The notes under the pieces: generated by a model
What the model was told of the DNA's origin: nothing
Database searches by the model: none
What the model saw: the letters and a program-made list of their open reading frames with translations, nothing else
Position numbers and translations under genes: made by a program
Shown here: piece by piece, positions 1 to 14,173 of the stretch
Layout of the letters: the number at the start of each line of letters is the position of its first letter
Numbering within the stretch: position 1 is the first letter of the stretch
From: Chamaea fasciata
Lineage: Eukaryota > Chordata > Aves > Passeriformes > Sylviidae
NCBI GenBank assembly: GCA_029207755.1
Contig: JARCOQ010000006.1
Span: 32,308,022 to 32,372,021 of the forward strand
DNA: 64,000 nucleotides
Reading direction: 5' to 3'

Positions 1-3000
1 CCATGTCTTAATAAAGGAGAATTGTTTCTTCGGTTTGATTAATTTCTGAAAGGATCATGCAATTGGAAATTTCAAACTATTGCTATTGTCGTTCTATGTT
101 CTATTTCAGTAATCTTTTCTACTTTACCATGGTACATTATTTAATTTCCTACCATTTCACATGAGCATCTGTAACAAAGTTGCAATGAAAACCAGGGTGC
201 CATTTGATTAATGAAATTAATACCAAGTGACCGGAATGCTCTGGAATAAATCATGTGACAAAGAAGGTGGGCTTAAGTTGTAAATAAGTGTATTCCTGTG
301 AGAATGTATTCATTGTGAGAATACAAGAGATATGAACCAAATTTAATGTGGATTTTTGGTGGAATTTTAAGATAATTTAAGTTCCAAATGTTACGAATGC
401 TCCTTATTGAAGAAATGTATTCTAATCCTAAATATCTCCACATTCTGGAAACCAAGGTATGATTTTAGTGCTGACTTCAAGCTTCTGTTTCTATCTCAAT
501 AGTTTACTAGTAAAATGAATACTGATACCAAAGATCTATAATTGAATATACATTTAGGATCTTCTTATAAATAGTAAGAGATTAATACATGCATTTGGTG
601 GCATTACAGCCATAAAACCCATGGCATGTTTTTAAAAATGTCAGCTTGGCTCAGAAAAAGATACCTGGAAACTTTCCTTCTGAACACAGCTGTTGTGGTA
701 AGACAGCTGAAGAGAGAAAGTTTTGCTGATTTCTACTTTCTCTATAAGCCAAATTAGATCAGGCTTTACACATAGTGATCAGCACCCTTTGTTTCACCTA
801 GAAAGTGAAATGTTCATCACTGCAAACATTGGTGTACCTGGCTTTTGTGTACTTACCAAAAAGGTGGACAGCAAAATTCAGGTAGACTGTTAAGCAAACT
901 CCCAAGGTAGTCCCAGTGGAACAACCACAGATGCATGTTAAATGCAGAATATCCTATTCCTGTGCTACAAATGCTTTTTTTTTTTTTTCAGTTTAACCTC
1001 AAATTTGTAGGTGTTTGTCTTGAACTTCTTAGTTTATCTTTTTGTGATGGAGAGACTACATTCAAATGGAACTTGGCTGCAAAGATCAATAACCAGGCAA
1101 AAAACACAAATGGAATTGGAGAAATTGTGACTATACCAAATTGTTCCAGGCAAGTTCAAGATACATAGGTATTTGATGTTCAAACATTGCCTTCCTTTCA
1201 GATGAGGACAGGTAGCTGACAAGACAACATGAAAAGCATGATGTTGCCTTTGAAAACATGACTGAAACCTTTAAAGGGTGGTTTTGCCAAATAGGATGCA
1301 CAAAAGGTACTACTTTCTGCAATTTCTGCCTGAATTGCCTTGCCTGTTTAACACTGCAGTGGGCTGGATTCAGAACTTACATAGATCAACACAATGCTGA
1401 GCATCGCTGGAATCATCTCCTTTAAAAGCAAATTGAACATAAAACATTAGCCAAAGGACTCATCCTTGCAACACCTTGATGTGGTGACTTTTTTAGGCCA
1501 TGTCTCAGCCAAATTATAGAAGAAAAAAAAAAAAGGATTTTTATTTCTTAGTTAGGAAAGCTCAGAACTCCAAAAGTGAACTTCTGATTCCCACTGGTTT
1601 CAGTGAGGCCAGGATTTCAGTCCTGTGTTGCGACTGGATACATATACATCTGTGCTGGGGAATTGGGAATCACTGTCATGGAATTGTTCAGAAGATTCAT
1701 AAACCAAGCCACTTCAAACTTTAAAACACAATGGTGACAACTCTGTAGGCAAAATAGTTACTAGTCATAAATTATGAATGTTTTGGGGTTTTTTTGTCTC
1801 GGAGACATATGCAGGAATCTCACTGCTGAAGTGGTTACAGTGTGAAACAGGGAAATCAGAATGCCATGCTGTTAGAATGGAAAAGGTAGAAAGCTTTGAA
1901 ATTATGCTGATGAGGGATACAAAACTCTTTGTCTTTACAAACAAGGGATTTGCCTTGCTTCCAGATTCTCTAACACTCATTTTTAGGTACTAAACACAAA
2001 TTTACTCAGAAAGGAAGTTTAGGGGATGAACACACTTACTGATTTTTTTTTTTTTTTACATTTCCATAAAACCTAACAATACACGTCTTTAGATAATTAA
2101 GTTAACAAAGCAGGCAAGGCATTTTTAAAGTATGTTTTTAGTAGACTCCGTTAACTTATGACCTTTTGGAAAAGTATGTGAAGAAACAATCAGGTCATTA
2201 CATCATTTCTTGCCAAAACAAAGAGTACAGGATTCTTGAGGGAGGGCTACTGCTTGGCCTCTCTGAGAATAGGTAGGAGTTTGTCTCTGGCACTGACTGC
2301 AGCATCCACAAAGTTTTATATAGAGAAAAACCATATGTTCACTCCCCATAAAACTGCTAAATACTTTTACTTTGAATGATTGTTGAGTCAACCATCTTAA
2401 TTTTATTTTCTTGAGGCACAACAGTTATTATGAAGGGTTCAAAAATCCATCAGATACTCGTGGAAGTTTCTAAACAAAGTTCAAATCTGAAAAGAAGCAA
2501 TTCTTTATGGTGTATTGTGAAACTGAGTAGAAGCTTTAAGTCAAGTTAAGGTCAGCTTTACTTCTTAGTTTCAAAGCTACTGTGGGATCTGAAACAGCAG
2601 CTAAGGCCCCATTTTCCAGAAACAGAGACAAAAGAAGTTGCTTTCTGGAGATAAAACCTTCTAATAGTAATAAAGACCTCACTGGAGCAGAAAGATGCAG
2701 CTCATTCTTCCCTGTGCCTGTTGGACTGAGTTGGTTTTCCCTAGTGTTTGTGAGGTCTGTGAGAAATGTTTGGATAAGATCTTTTGGTGCTGTTCCCAGA
2801 ACATGGTTCATGTGATATCAAAGAATCCTGATGTTTTGCCAGGGACCTTTTTGTCATTGGGAATTTAGAGGCTGGGTTTGCAAAGAGTTGGCTGAGCTGC
2901 AATACAAAGAAAACTCCTGAGCAACCTATTCTGGCAGGCCATCTTCAGTCAAAGGCCGCCAGGGAGCTGTACCAGCGGGCTCCACCCAAAAGGGCAATGA

Positions 3001-6000
3001 GCAAAAGAGAAACAAACGACAATTTTAACTTCTGCAACACTGCAGAGCTGAAGCTGAAACATCAGTTGTCCAGGCCATGGATTTACACTGAAATACGAAT
3101 TACTGGAATAAATAAATGAGGTCATTTTAACCTTTCTTAAAGCCAGACTGTTCTTGTCTTGAAGCAGGGAGATCAAAGAGATGAAGATCAGACTAATGTG
3201 CAACTATTGTATTCCTTCAACTGCAAGAATTAGTGACTCAAGCTGCCTGAGAAATGGGAAGGAGGGATTTTGACTGACCTCACTTAAACACTATTTCAGT
3301 AGCATTTAGACATGAGTCTAAATTGGTAGTTTCCAATCTTTTTTCCTGTCATCTGTAAGTTTTCTTCACTGACAAGGCAGTCCTGGATTAATGGGAGACA
3401 AACATACTGACAATTTTCCTCACTACTTCCATTCACCTCTTGAAGTCTGGAGTTACAGAGAGCATGTTTTGACTTCATCTCCCACTGCTGTGCACAGTAC
3501 TTACTTTAGGAACAGTTTGCCACCATGTGCTTACAATACACAAAAGATGAGAAGGAAGAAGTTTTTCCAGAGGCCTTACATTTATAGTGATGACCTATTA
3601 GGTAAATTTGCATCCTTCCTGCTTAGTGAAGATGAAAAGGTGTTAATATCCTAATGCATCAAGTTTATACAGTTTCTCTCAGTTCACAAAATATTGTTCT
3701 GTTTACTGATGAATATGTTATGGAACAACTGTTAGAAATCTGAGAAGCTATTTTGTCCAACTTTGTCTTCCATTTTTAATTATTATGCTACTAATTTCTG
3801 TATTGACTTCACTCCATAGTTTCCATTATGATCTGGTATCAGGAAGGTCTAAAATAGGTAAGTGTTCTGGGGTCATAACCATAATTCAGGCCACTTTTTA
3901 ATTGCTTATTTTACATTGATGATAAAATTTCAAATCAGGAAATCTTTGTTTTCTTCCTACAGATCAAGTTTAAATTGTAATAAGAATCTTAAAATTTCAT
4001 TTTGTGGTAAGCAGATTTTCTTTTTTCACAACTTTGCAAAGTTCATTAATAATCCTTGCTACTCTAAATAATGATACAAATATATTAGTTTCTACTTATA
4101 TGTTCTCACCTTCTAAACTTGAAATGAGCAGGAATGTTGGGCTCTCATTGATAAGAAGTTGCTTGATTTATTTGAAATTAGGCTTTGCTTTGTGTCATCT
4201 TTAGTAAGCAGTGCATGGGACTCTGGTTTTAGGTATGACTATTTGTGAATGATCCCCTCTTTTCCCAGCTGAAGTAGATGATGATTATTCCACTCTGGAC
4301 TAAAAATCATTCACTGTGACACAAACAACACAGGGAAACCCTGGACTGAAGAAGGTACAAGCATCAAACAAAACAAAGAGCTCTAGTGAAATTTAGTGAT
4401 AAATACAGAAAGCCATCCCCAACTACCCAGTGAGATTTCAGTAGGTGATGTGATTCCAGTGGTTATATTCATATCACAATAAGACTTAGAAGAAATTTAG
4501 TACTTTTAATTCATGAACAGTAGTAATGAGAGCTGAGAGAAGTAATGCATGCCATTTATTTAGAGCTACTGGAGGACCAGTCAACTGTCTCATGATCTTG
4601 CCAAGCCTAACAGCTCACATGGTGATCTCTGATGAGTTTTATTTACAGTTTAAACGGAGAACTTCATGAAATGACACAATGAAATAAAACTATGACAAAA
4701 CTATTATATAGTCTATTTTAATGGAGTTGCTTATATCAGCACCACCTTCAACTGAAACTCATAATATTCCATTAAATATCTGCCTGTATCATTCAAAAGC
4801 ATGACAGAAATAGCAATACCACAGTTACTGCATCAGATACATCCCATGGAGTGACCCAAGATGCCTAATGGATTCTGTCAGCCATGTTTTAGAGCCATAA
4901 GTTAGATGACTTCAATTAGGATACCTTAGTTAGGATGCAACCAAGCCTTCAGCAGTAACTTGGCCATTTTGCTGAAAACACAAGCAGTATCTTACAGGAA
5001 TGAACTTACTGCCCTCTCATTACTCACTATTTGCATGCCTGGCTTTAGTTCAGGAGCTTGAGCCAGTGTTTCTCCTCATTTTTTCTATTCAAGGCAAAAA
5101 AAAAAAAAACAAACAACGTCCAGTTTCAACAGCATTATGGCATTATGCATTCATGGCTTTCAATTTTTTTTTTTTTTAAGAGCCCATCTTTGAACAGAGA
5201 CGGAAGCTGCTAGGTACAGATTCCATATTTTGCCAAGGCCATGATTTAAAATTTCACAGCAATCTTACCTGCTACCGGCTTTTGAATAGGAGATAAAGCA
5301 CCTGATGAAGAGCATGTCTGCAAACCACCTTTGGAGAAGGGGGCAGAGTGAAAAGGCACAAGTTCTTAGAAAATATTGGTTAAGTGGGAAAGTAAAAGGT
5401 GTTCGAAAGCACAGACACCCTAAGGAACTTGGTTTCAGCTGTAAAGAATTGAATAGAAGAATGCCATTTTAATATTTATCAGGTAATTCCATTTAAATCT
5501 GTGCCTTACTTAGTAAAAAGGAAAACTAGAACTATATTTAGGGCACATTTTATATAATCTGTATTTGCAGATTTACTTTGGCCATAAAGCTCAAGGAGGA
5601 GCCTTACCAAGTGGCAAGCATACTAACATGACCTTAACTCACTAACAACTTTTGCCTACTGAGTTTTTTGACTAAATTTCTGTCTCAAAGCTGTATTCCA
5701 AAAATAGGAGGAGGTTGTTTTTTTTTTTTAAATCCTTCATCCAGCAACAGAATTGATGCAGGAATGTTTTTGGGTACTCTCAGGACATTCCTCTTCGAGG
5801 CATCTGCAAGATTTGAATTATTATGAGTAAGTTTTAAATTTATTTTCAGTTAATTTACCTCTCCTAAGTTTTAGCAGCCTTTTACAGTTGGCAGTTACTG
5901 AAGCTGCAGATCAGCTATTCTGGTCCACTTCACAAAGTCAAGCCTTTGAAGTCTGTGGATGCTTTCTTCTCTGCTATTGCACCTCATGCCAGCAAGTACA

Positions 6001-6447
6001 GAAAAGTCATTAAATACAAGACTCTGGTTGTGAGCAAAAAAAAATTTTATTTAATATGAGACATCTGACCTGCTTCCCCCAAACCAATTTTCTCTCTGTA
6101 GCAATACTCACAAGTGTGTGACAAAACATTTGGGATTTTTCTTTAGAAAAGTTTACATACTTAAAATGTCACTTTTCAAGAAAGCATCCTATTTTATTCT
6201 TAAGCAGGTTTCAAAAGTGCAGGGCATGTTTACAGGAGAACAAATCTTGTGGCTGTAAAGCTGCATCAGATAATGCATTAAAGACCCTCCCCACAGTGTA
6301 AGAGTGGACACATCTCTGTTAACTTACCTGGTCTGGCAGCACTTTGGGAAGGGGCAAGTCGATCTTCTGAAGTCTAGTCTAGAATACTCTGGTATGATAA
6401 TCACTAAATCTATTGCATGTTCTTTACATAAAATAATCCAGTTACAG

Positions 6448-6529
6448 TTTACTACAAATATTTTAATTGTTAAAAATTGTTACTACAAATATTTAAATTG
6501 TTAAGATCCCCCTCTTTAATTAAGAGGGG
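6448..6529 (+). repeat. Near-direct repeat followed by a GC-stemmed hairpin
   Basis: ttactacaaatatt(t)-aattgtta occurs twice (about 6449 and 6480), then CCCCTCTT (6509-6516) and AAGAGGGG (6522-6529) form a perfect 8-bp stem around a TAATT loop. A T-run typical of a transcription terminator is absent. Confidence 0.7.
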
Positions 6530-7931
6530 AAAGACTCAAAATTATTCTTACCTTCTATCGCTGCATAAATTGTAATCATACTATAGATGAATTTGCCATG
6601 CTGGTGCATAATATCATTAGATTGCAGATTACTGGACTGAAAATCATAGCCAAAGTATATCTTTTTTTTTTAGAAAATCTCAATTGTCTGTTTCTGTATC
6701 AATTCATCTATTATTCAACATTTCCAAGTTTTATGAAATTAATACAAATACTTCTTCAGTGATGCAGAAATCCTGATACTCAGAAATACAAAATCATTTA
6801 CCATATTTTAAAGCCCTCCCAAAAGCCATGTAGTAGTGACATTATCTCCTGTGTCCCAGCTGTATTGGTAAACTTGTACAACTCACTGTGTTCAGCTGGC
6901 AATTGTTTGTTATATAAACATTACACCCTTGGGAAAAAATATATTTATTTTTTTTCTTATAGACTTTACTATCTTATCTGTATTTGAGTATGTTCTTGTT
7001 ATCTGTTGACAGGATAAAAGCTTGGGATCCATTTGAACATCAGCATACAATTTATCCAGTTTATGAAGTACATTATACTATGATCATCAAACTCCAGCTG
7101 CTGGAGAAATGGAAGAAGCAATCCTACTTGTAGGCATGTAAAACTGATTTTACTGTCTTTCACCAGTAATAGATGGCACGTTATCATTAAACATTTTCAA
7201 TGCAAAATTTGTACATAGGCAATAATGTGGGAATGCAGTGGGCTGCAAGTCTAGCACATTTTTGAATGCAAGTAGTACACATCTAGTACATATCTAATTT
7301 TGATATTATCTTGGTATTATTTGAGAAATTATGGGTGTTTTTTTCCTTCTAAACAGGATATTGAGGACTTGAACTTTGCTATCTGATGAGGTCAAAAAGA
7401 ACCTTGGAATAAATCTGTCTGCCCAGCAGCAGCTGACAGGCTAGGGAGTATGCAAACCACCCCCTCTGCCCTGCTTTGTCCCTGCACTGCAGGGCAGGAT
7501 CCATGATCCTGGTTACCAGTCCCTCCTTGTGTCAGCCACCAGGCTATCCAGGCTATTTTAATGGATCCAAAAAAGCATTCCTCAGACAATTAAGGGCATT
7601 CCTCAAGGCCTGAAAAACACACAGTCCAGAGAGGATAGGGTCAAAAATAGTCAAAGAAAAAGAAAATGGAACTAAGTAAACAGCAGATAATCTTCATACA
7701 GACAGAAATTTGGGGGGCTTGCATTGTTGTTGTTTACCATAGGTTCTGTTTACTCTAGACTTCTGATGTCCATTTATATTCACTCCCACCACTGATACCC
7801 TATGCATTGTTAACCTCAAACAACAAGAAAGCAGTATCTCCACACAAGTCTGAGATTCTGCTTCTGTAGCACAGCTGAAACACCTGTGGGCAAATGAATT
7901 CACAACCTCCATCCATTTATTTCCCCTCTCC

Positions 7932-8096
7932 ATTAAAAATAAACATGAAAAAAACCCCTGAAACCAACCAAAAAAGGCACACAAAAGCCCCAAACCAACA
8001 ATAAAAAAAACCCGAAACTGAAAACAAAACAAAAAAAACCCCAAGAGCAACCAGGCATACAAAAAAACCCCCAAACCCAAAAAATCCCAACCCAGA
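7932..8096 (+). repeat. A/C-rich low-complexity tract
   Basis: About 165 bp is made almost entirely of A and C on the plus strand (runs such as aaaaaaaccccc and caaaacaaaac). The minus-strand frames through it encode only Phe/Gly/Val/Trp-rich nonsense. Confidence 0.85.
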
Positions 8097-11000
8097 ACTG
8101 TTCCTCCACTGCCAGCAAATGCAACTATTGTGACAACCTCATGTTGACACTATCTGGGCTGTTGTCTCCCAGTTGAACCTTGCTGTAACTTGGAGGTTAC
8201 AGTTGCAAGTAAAGTGCAGTCTTTCCCCCAGAAGTGAAACAAGTTTACCTACCTAAAACTTGTCAGATTTTTATTCATACTGCACATGCATCCAATTTGC
8301 CTCCCACAAAAATCTCTGTCTCACTGATACCACCAGGGGACAAAATGAAGTTTGGGGTGGCATCTACAAGCTTTCCATTTCCTAGCCTGACTGGTGACCT
8401 AAATAAAACTTTTCAGTATTAGGTTTTTCCAAGATGTAATTTATACTATGGCTGTCAGGAGTTAAGATAGTAGTTGCCATGGAGCTTTAATCTTTTTTTA
8501 GGCTTTAGTCAAAGGAAGCTGGAAATCAGTATGCTGGGTAGAACCCTGCTCAACAGAATTTTATTCAAATTGGGGCAGGATTTAATCCTAATTTTTCTGC
8601 TTAACATTAGTATCGAAGGTTCTAGAATTCATTCTTTTTCTTCTCTTCCTCAGGAGATGACAGTTTCCTTTCCAGATTCTTAAATCACACTACATTGAAC
8701 CCAAAAAGTGCCCAAGTTGCTTCCCCTCTATTCCTTTAACTATAAACTGTAGCTTTCCTCTAATCTTAATGTGCACAGCTAATCACTGTAGTGAAATTCA
8801 TTCACCGGTTCTTCCATTTTCACTGAAGACATTCTGTAAGTATATGAAAGCAAAGCTTTAAGGGAGGATTTTATTTTTCTATGCACACACTAATCTCTAT
8901 ACTGGAAAGCAGACCTTTGAAACAGAAATTACAGTTTGAATCTATGTCTGTGCTACTTATAACTCCCTTGATGTGTATTTAAGAAAAGAACCCAAAAGCA
9001 TGACGTGCATCTCTGAGAAGTACAAAACTGGCCATGCTATAGCCAGTAATGCTCTGCTGGAACACAGCTGAAGCAGAACCAAAGTGCAATTCAGTTTAAT
9101 AATTGCAGTTAAAACATTAATGACTGACTTAAAACTAAACTTGCCCTATACCAGGTAAATGAAAAGAATGCAGATCTAGGTGCAAAAAATGCAGAATTTG
9201 TTAAAATGAGCTTTTAGAACTCTTACTGACCAAAAAATTAGAAAGGATTCAGATGAAATCTTGACCTTGAGACTTGGATTCCAAAGCTAATGACAGCTTC
9301 ACTTTATGAAAAATTTCCCAGAATTTTCACTAAATACAACTGTTTACTGCCCAGCTGTAATGGCACTGCATAATCCTCAAGCTGTTCCAAAGACTGCAGA
9401 GTAATCAGAAAATTGTCACAGGAGAGAATTTCAAACTCCTTTCAACTGTTTCATAGCATATATTATAAAACAGGCATGATGATGGGGGAAAAAAAAATAA
9501 TCTTTTCCCATCTACAATAAGTGTGGGACTTGAACACTTGCACATTAACAACTGTTTCTACCACTGACAGCAAAATGTCTGACCTAACTAGCATTGGACA
9601 GAAAAACAATTGTGGGTTTGAGTGAAAGCCCTGCTCATCAACTTCAGAGGATCAAATGCAAAGACCTGTGGTATATTTTTCAGTCTGAGGTATCAATATC
9701 AAAGACTTGCAGAGCTATACTGGAGATGAGACTTCTTAATAAAAGAAATATATATGCAGATAAGAGGAAGAAAGAACTCCAAGCCCTTAACCTGTTAGTG
9801 TGGCCAAAGAGCTCATGTTAAGTACGAATTCAGACAAACCATAGCAGTTTCCTCAAAGCTGAAGTTAGAGACTTTTAAATGAAGAATCTTCAAAGTTACG
9901 AAATGCCGTCTTCTTTATAAAGGCCCACCTCAGCGCTAAAAGGATATCTGAAACAAAATCCTTGTATAAATTCAGGGAAGAAAGGGGCATTTCCCTTTCC
10001 TCTATTCTGAACCAGTTTCAAGACCTGTCAGTATCACATTACCATTTCTGGATGTGTAGATTAGTTAAAGCTTGGCAGGGAAATACAATTAAAACCAGTT
10101 TAAATACAGAAGTATTATAGTGCTGCAAATATCAAGATGGCCTTACAATATAGATGGCAAGTATTAAAGTGATTGTTTTGCTTTCAAAACAGTATGCTTT
10201 CTCTTATGTGTATTTGTGTTTTGATTAAAGCTTATTTTGTCAAAATAATCAAACCAGTCCACAAGACAGTGATCGAGAAACAGTCTTGCTCCAGTATAGT
10301 TTATTTTAAATAGCTTATGGGGACCTTTTGCTGCTGATGAACTTGCATTACTTCAAAACTGAAAGGCAGAAAGAAAACTTAGAAGTGCACCATTTTTCCA
10401 AAAGCTACAAGAAAACAAGATGTAACTAGGCTGAATTAGAATGCAGTATTAATTTTCAAAAGAGAAATCAGTTCATGTGTAGTCGCATATACTTCTATCA
10501 ACTTTCAAAGTATGTGTTGCCCAGATCCTTTTTTTCAAGAAGATAAGACCTACTTCATGAGATTCAATACATATCCTGAGGATGAACTGTTTAATAGTAT
10601 TTACTTTTCATTTTCGTTTCACTAGCGAGGTTCATCCCTTTAAGAAAAGTAACTCAACATTAAGAAGAAACATAAGAATTCTCTACTTACCTGATTAGCA
10701 TCTTATATGCATCTTCAGCAATTTCCATTGATCTTCTATGGGAATGGATAGAAACCCACAAAATTTAGGTTTGGTTAAAAAAAAGTGGTGAAAGGCTAAA
10801 TACCAGATAACATCAGATCTTTTCTCATTTACGTCTTAACAACAGATTGGCTAGAGCATTTAAAAGAAATAATTGCAGAAGCACTTGGTATATTTGAGAC
10901 ATGCTGCTAATTTGCAGTATAAACTGAACTATTGCTGCATTTGAACAGTTTCATGTATTAAGCCAAGCAAGTGCCATTTCTCCAGCACTATCTTCACTGG

Positions 11001-12529
11001 AGAATTCCTGTTCACTACTAGAAGGGTCATTAGCATAGAAGAAAGCATCCCTGCATTAAAGATACTTATCTGGACCACTTTCAAAATCTAAAATTTCCTT
11101 TCTGTAACACCCCAACATACACTTCCTACTTCAGCAATTATTTCAGATGAACAATTATATAAGGCTCCCAATTCCCTCTCTACATTGGAAAGAAGTATTC
11201 TTTATTTGTCCAGTACAATTTCAAGCATTATTTTTTCATATAAATCAGTAACATTAATAGTTACAATTTCACTTGCACTTTGTTCTGCAACTTCAGTTCT
11301 TACTTAAGCAATGTTTGTTTTTTAATACTAGGGAACATGTCCATTATAGGTAAACATTAGATGTTCAAATAATCCTCAGCCCAAGGCTTCCAATCAATCT
11401 TCTCAAGAAGGAAATTTGGAAATCCTTGTGCCGTAACAAATAACAAAAGGTGTCAAATGTTCAGAAGACAACTTACTGCCACTTATCTCCAACACCTGGT
11501 CTGATCATTCCTCATCAATAGCCATGATCCAGCCTCTCAAGAATATTTTTGCAACCTGAGATCAGCCAGTAGGCCTGGAAAGCAAGGTAAGGATAAGGTT
11601 TACCCTCTATCTGACCCTACTGATGGTCAGAGCCCTTACAGGAGTTTCCTGCAGGAGGTGTTTACTTACTGTGGTAGGGGTCTCCCTACTGGAGCACTAT
11701 TCCACTCCATAAAACTACCATTTCAGAGCAAAAATTCAAACCTCTGCCTTTACACTCCCCTGGTACATGTTAACTACTTGCAGATGCTCAATCCTGCTAA
11801 GGAATCAGATCATACCTGAGGAAACAGGCTTGGTATGTTACTTACCTTGTAATAGTGAGCATGCTGTGAATGATTTGTGCCATCTGGTCTGTCAGCATCT
11901 GCCCTGCACAGCACATTCCAGCCTCAAGCCCCAGCTGGCACGGCCCTCTAGTGGAGATGCAGGAAGGAGTTCTCACGGCATTCATCCATCCCAGCTTGCT
12001 TTTGCTCATCTGCCTGCCTTCTGGGCTGCTCTCAACTCAGCACAACTGCTTTCTAATCGGGCTTGGCCAGAGCTGGTGTCACCTTTCCCTCTGTACTGTC
12101 AAGCGAAACCTTAGCAGCAAGGGACAGAGACCTACAGGGACTTCTGAGCATTTGCAGCCCACCCACAGGTAACCCCACAGCCAGCCCTGCAGAGCTGCTG
12201 CCTGCCTTGCCAAGCCCACCCCAATTCCAGTCTCAAGAGCGCTGCTAAGCAGGAACCCTAGGACTAAGCTTTGGTACCCCACTTTCTTCTCCATTAGCAT
12301 CTCCCATTGCAAAGGACCAGTGACAGCTGTTCTTAACTTTTTTTCACCTTCTTAAGGCATGGGGGTGAGGAAGTTCACTTCTCACTACCACCCAAGTAGT
12401 GTTAAGATACTACCAGCATACTTCAGGACAACGCTCTTCCATCACCTGTCAGAAACCTGCTGGGATTTGTCTATTGGCTCTGTGCCATGCATGCTTATGT
12501 TTTGTCTTTTTTTAATTACCTATCAACTT

Positions 12530-13502
12530 TTTATTGAAAGGTTTTGCCTTCGGGCTTCTTAGGTAGTTGCCCAAGTCCAAGAACTTTGGTGCTGTGCCTA
12601 AACCCAGGTTTGGCCACATGCACATAAAAATACTACTTAAGGAAGAGCAAAGTTTATGCCCCAGAGAATACCAGTCATGTTTCAGCTCTCTACAGATTGA
12701 TTATAATCAAGATTCCATCACATTTCCTGTTCCCTGAAATGTTAACATCCCCTCCTCTCAAGGGCTCCTTCTTCTGGTTCAAGGCTCACAGAGAAATCAT
12801 GTTAAATGATAAAGACCATATCGGGATGCTTGACAAAACCTATTATCAAAAACTGAGTATACACCATAATTTTATCATACCCAAAAACTGACTCCCAAGT
12901 ATAGTCACAAAGACAAGAGTTTAATGTTGGCAAAAAAGTAAAGTTTAAGTTAGTGGTATTTTCTTCCTTGCAATAACATACTGGTCATATGAACGTCACC
13001 AGAGAGGTCTGCTTATAGCTCGGAAGACTTTTACAGTTACAGCTGAATTCAAAACCCCTAACTCCAAATGTGTGATGCTAACACAAAAACTGAAAATGTA
13101 AAACCTGGGATAAAGAACGAACTCAGTTGTTAAGATGCTAGCAGAGATCTGAGGCCTTTCAACCCCTTTACCACAACATGAGAAGTTCTTCAGTATCTTT
13201 CCCACCACCATTATTTCACGATTCACAAGGTTCTTTAAAATACTAATGGGGTTAAATTGAAACCAAGCGCCATCTGCTTGTAATGTCTTCTGTGAAAGGT
13301 CTGAAGCCACCCTGTTTCAATTATTTGGTTATTCAGTGCAGAAAGTTAAAGATCACAGAAGGTATAACAGCTTTTAATACTCCATTAATATTATAGATTA
13401 AAAATTATTGCATAGTCTTACGCATTTCCTAAAACAATGTTCTCTGGAAATGAAACATTTTAATATAAAAGGAGCAGCTCTTTAAAACATAAATTGTTTT
13501 CA
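12530..13502 (-). other. ING2: Probable ING2 3' UTR (end not fixed)
   Basis: This AT-rich sequence directly follows the ING2 stop codon. Minus-strand poly(A) signal candidates are ATTAAA (TTTAAT on the plus strand) at 13458-13463 and 13373-13378, and AATAAA (TTTATT on plus) at 12530-12535. Which is used cannot be decided from sequence, and the UTR could run further left. No conserved coding frame is present. Confidence 0.4.
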
Positions 13503-14173
13503 CTACCTCGATCTCCTATCCTTTTTTGATTTGTCAGTACATTTGTCCATTGTTTTCTCATTGTCTCCTCTGCACTTGGGGCAATACCATTTCCCCTTTG
13601 GTTTGTACGTGAGTCCAACACAGGAAAAGTGGAACCACTCAATAGGGCACTGTTCATTGTCACATCCTATCATTTCGCCATAAGACACTTGGTTGCATAA
13701 GCAGTAAGTTGGTTCATTGGGATCAATTGCAAATTCTACAGGTGAAACCTCTCTCTCCTGTTTGGCTTTGGAGCGTTTTTTCTTCTTGGAAGATTTGGAT
13801 CTTTTCTCTTTTGGGGGCTGATCATCGCAGTCATCGATGCCGTTTGCTATGTGGCACAGGTCGCGGCTTTCGCTGGTCCGCTGGCGCCGAGGTCTCCGCG
13901 AGGATCTCTCCGGCTGGCAGGACTCCATCTTGGCCTTTTCTAGGGGCTTTTCATTCTCAGACAGATCTTGAAAACACTGAGAGTGTGTTTCCATTTGACG
14001 GGCTCTATTCTCTACCAGTTCTAGCATCTGAGTAACTATTTGGATTTTTTCATCTCCAAGTTCTTGACTGTTGATTAGTGCACGCTGAAGATGCTGCTGC
14101 AAGCGTTTCTTCTGAACGGGATCGTTTTCTGACTTGTATTTTTCATAGACATCATCTATTTCTTTTAACGCTT
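13503..14173 (-). CDS. ING2: ING2 coding exon 2 (terminal exon)
   Basis: The acceptor TTTATAG precedes 14173, and the split Glu codon is completed as G|AA. The exon then encodes the rest of the helical domain ([11 protein letters not shown]), the basic NLS region, the whole PHD finger and the polybasic tail, ending in TAG at 13503-13505. The frame is open throughout and matches ING2 closely. Differences from the human protein cluster in the linker between helix and PHD. The intron between the two exons is 3080 bp (14174-17253) and contains nothing recognisable. Confidence 0.96.

Larger units (their letters stand above)
1..12529. other. AT-rich intergenic sequence left of ING2
   Basis: No coding exon could be supported here. 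The next gene expected from mammalian synteny is RWDD4, transcribed towards ING2, but a search by eye for its conserved C-terminal GWNWVDVV peptide found nothing, so it probably lies outside the window. Apart from the small repeats listed separately, I see only poly(A/T) runs and a slightly GC-richer stretch at about 11.8-12.3 kb. Open frames there are short and unrecognised. Confidence 0.6.

Noticed and set aside
7694..8124. Minus-strand Phe/Gly/Leu-rich frames
   Set aside because: They are composition artefacts of the A/C-rich tract.
1..12529. Possible RWDD4 exons
   Set aside because: Expected from synteny, but none of the conserved peptides were found. The gene probably lies beyond the window.
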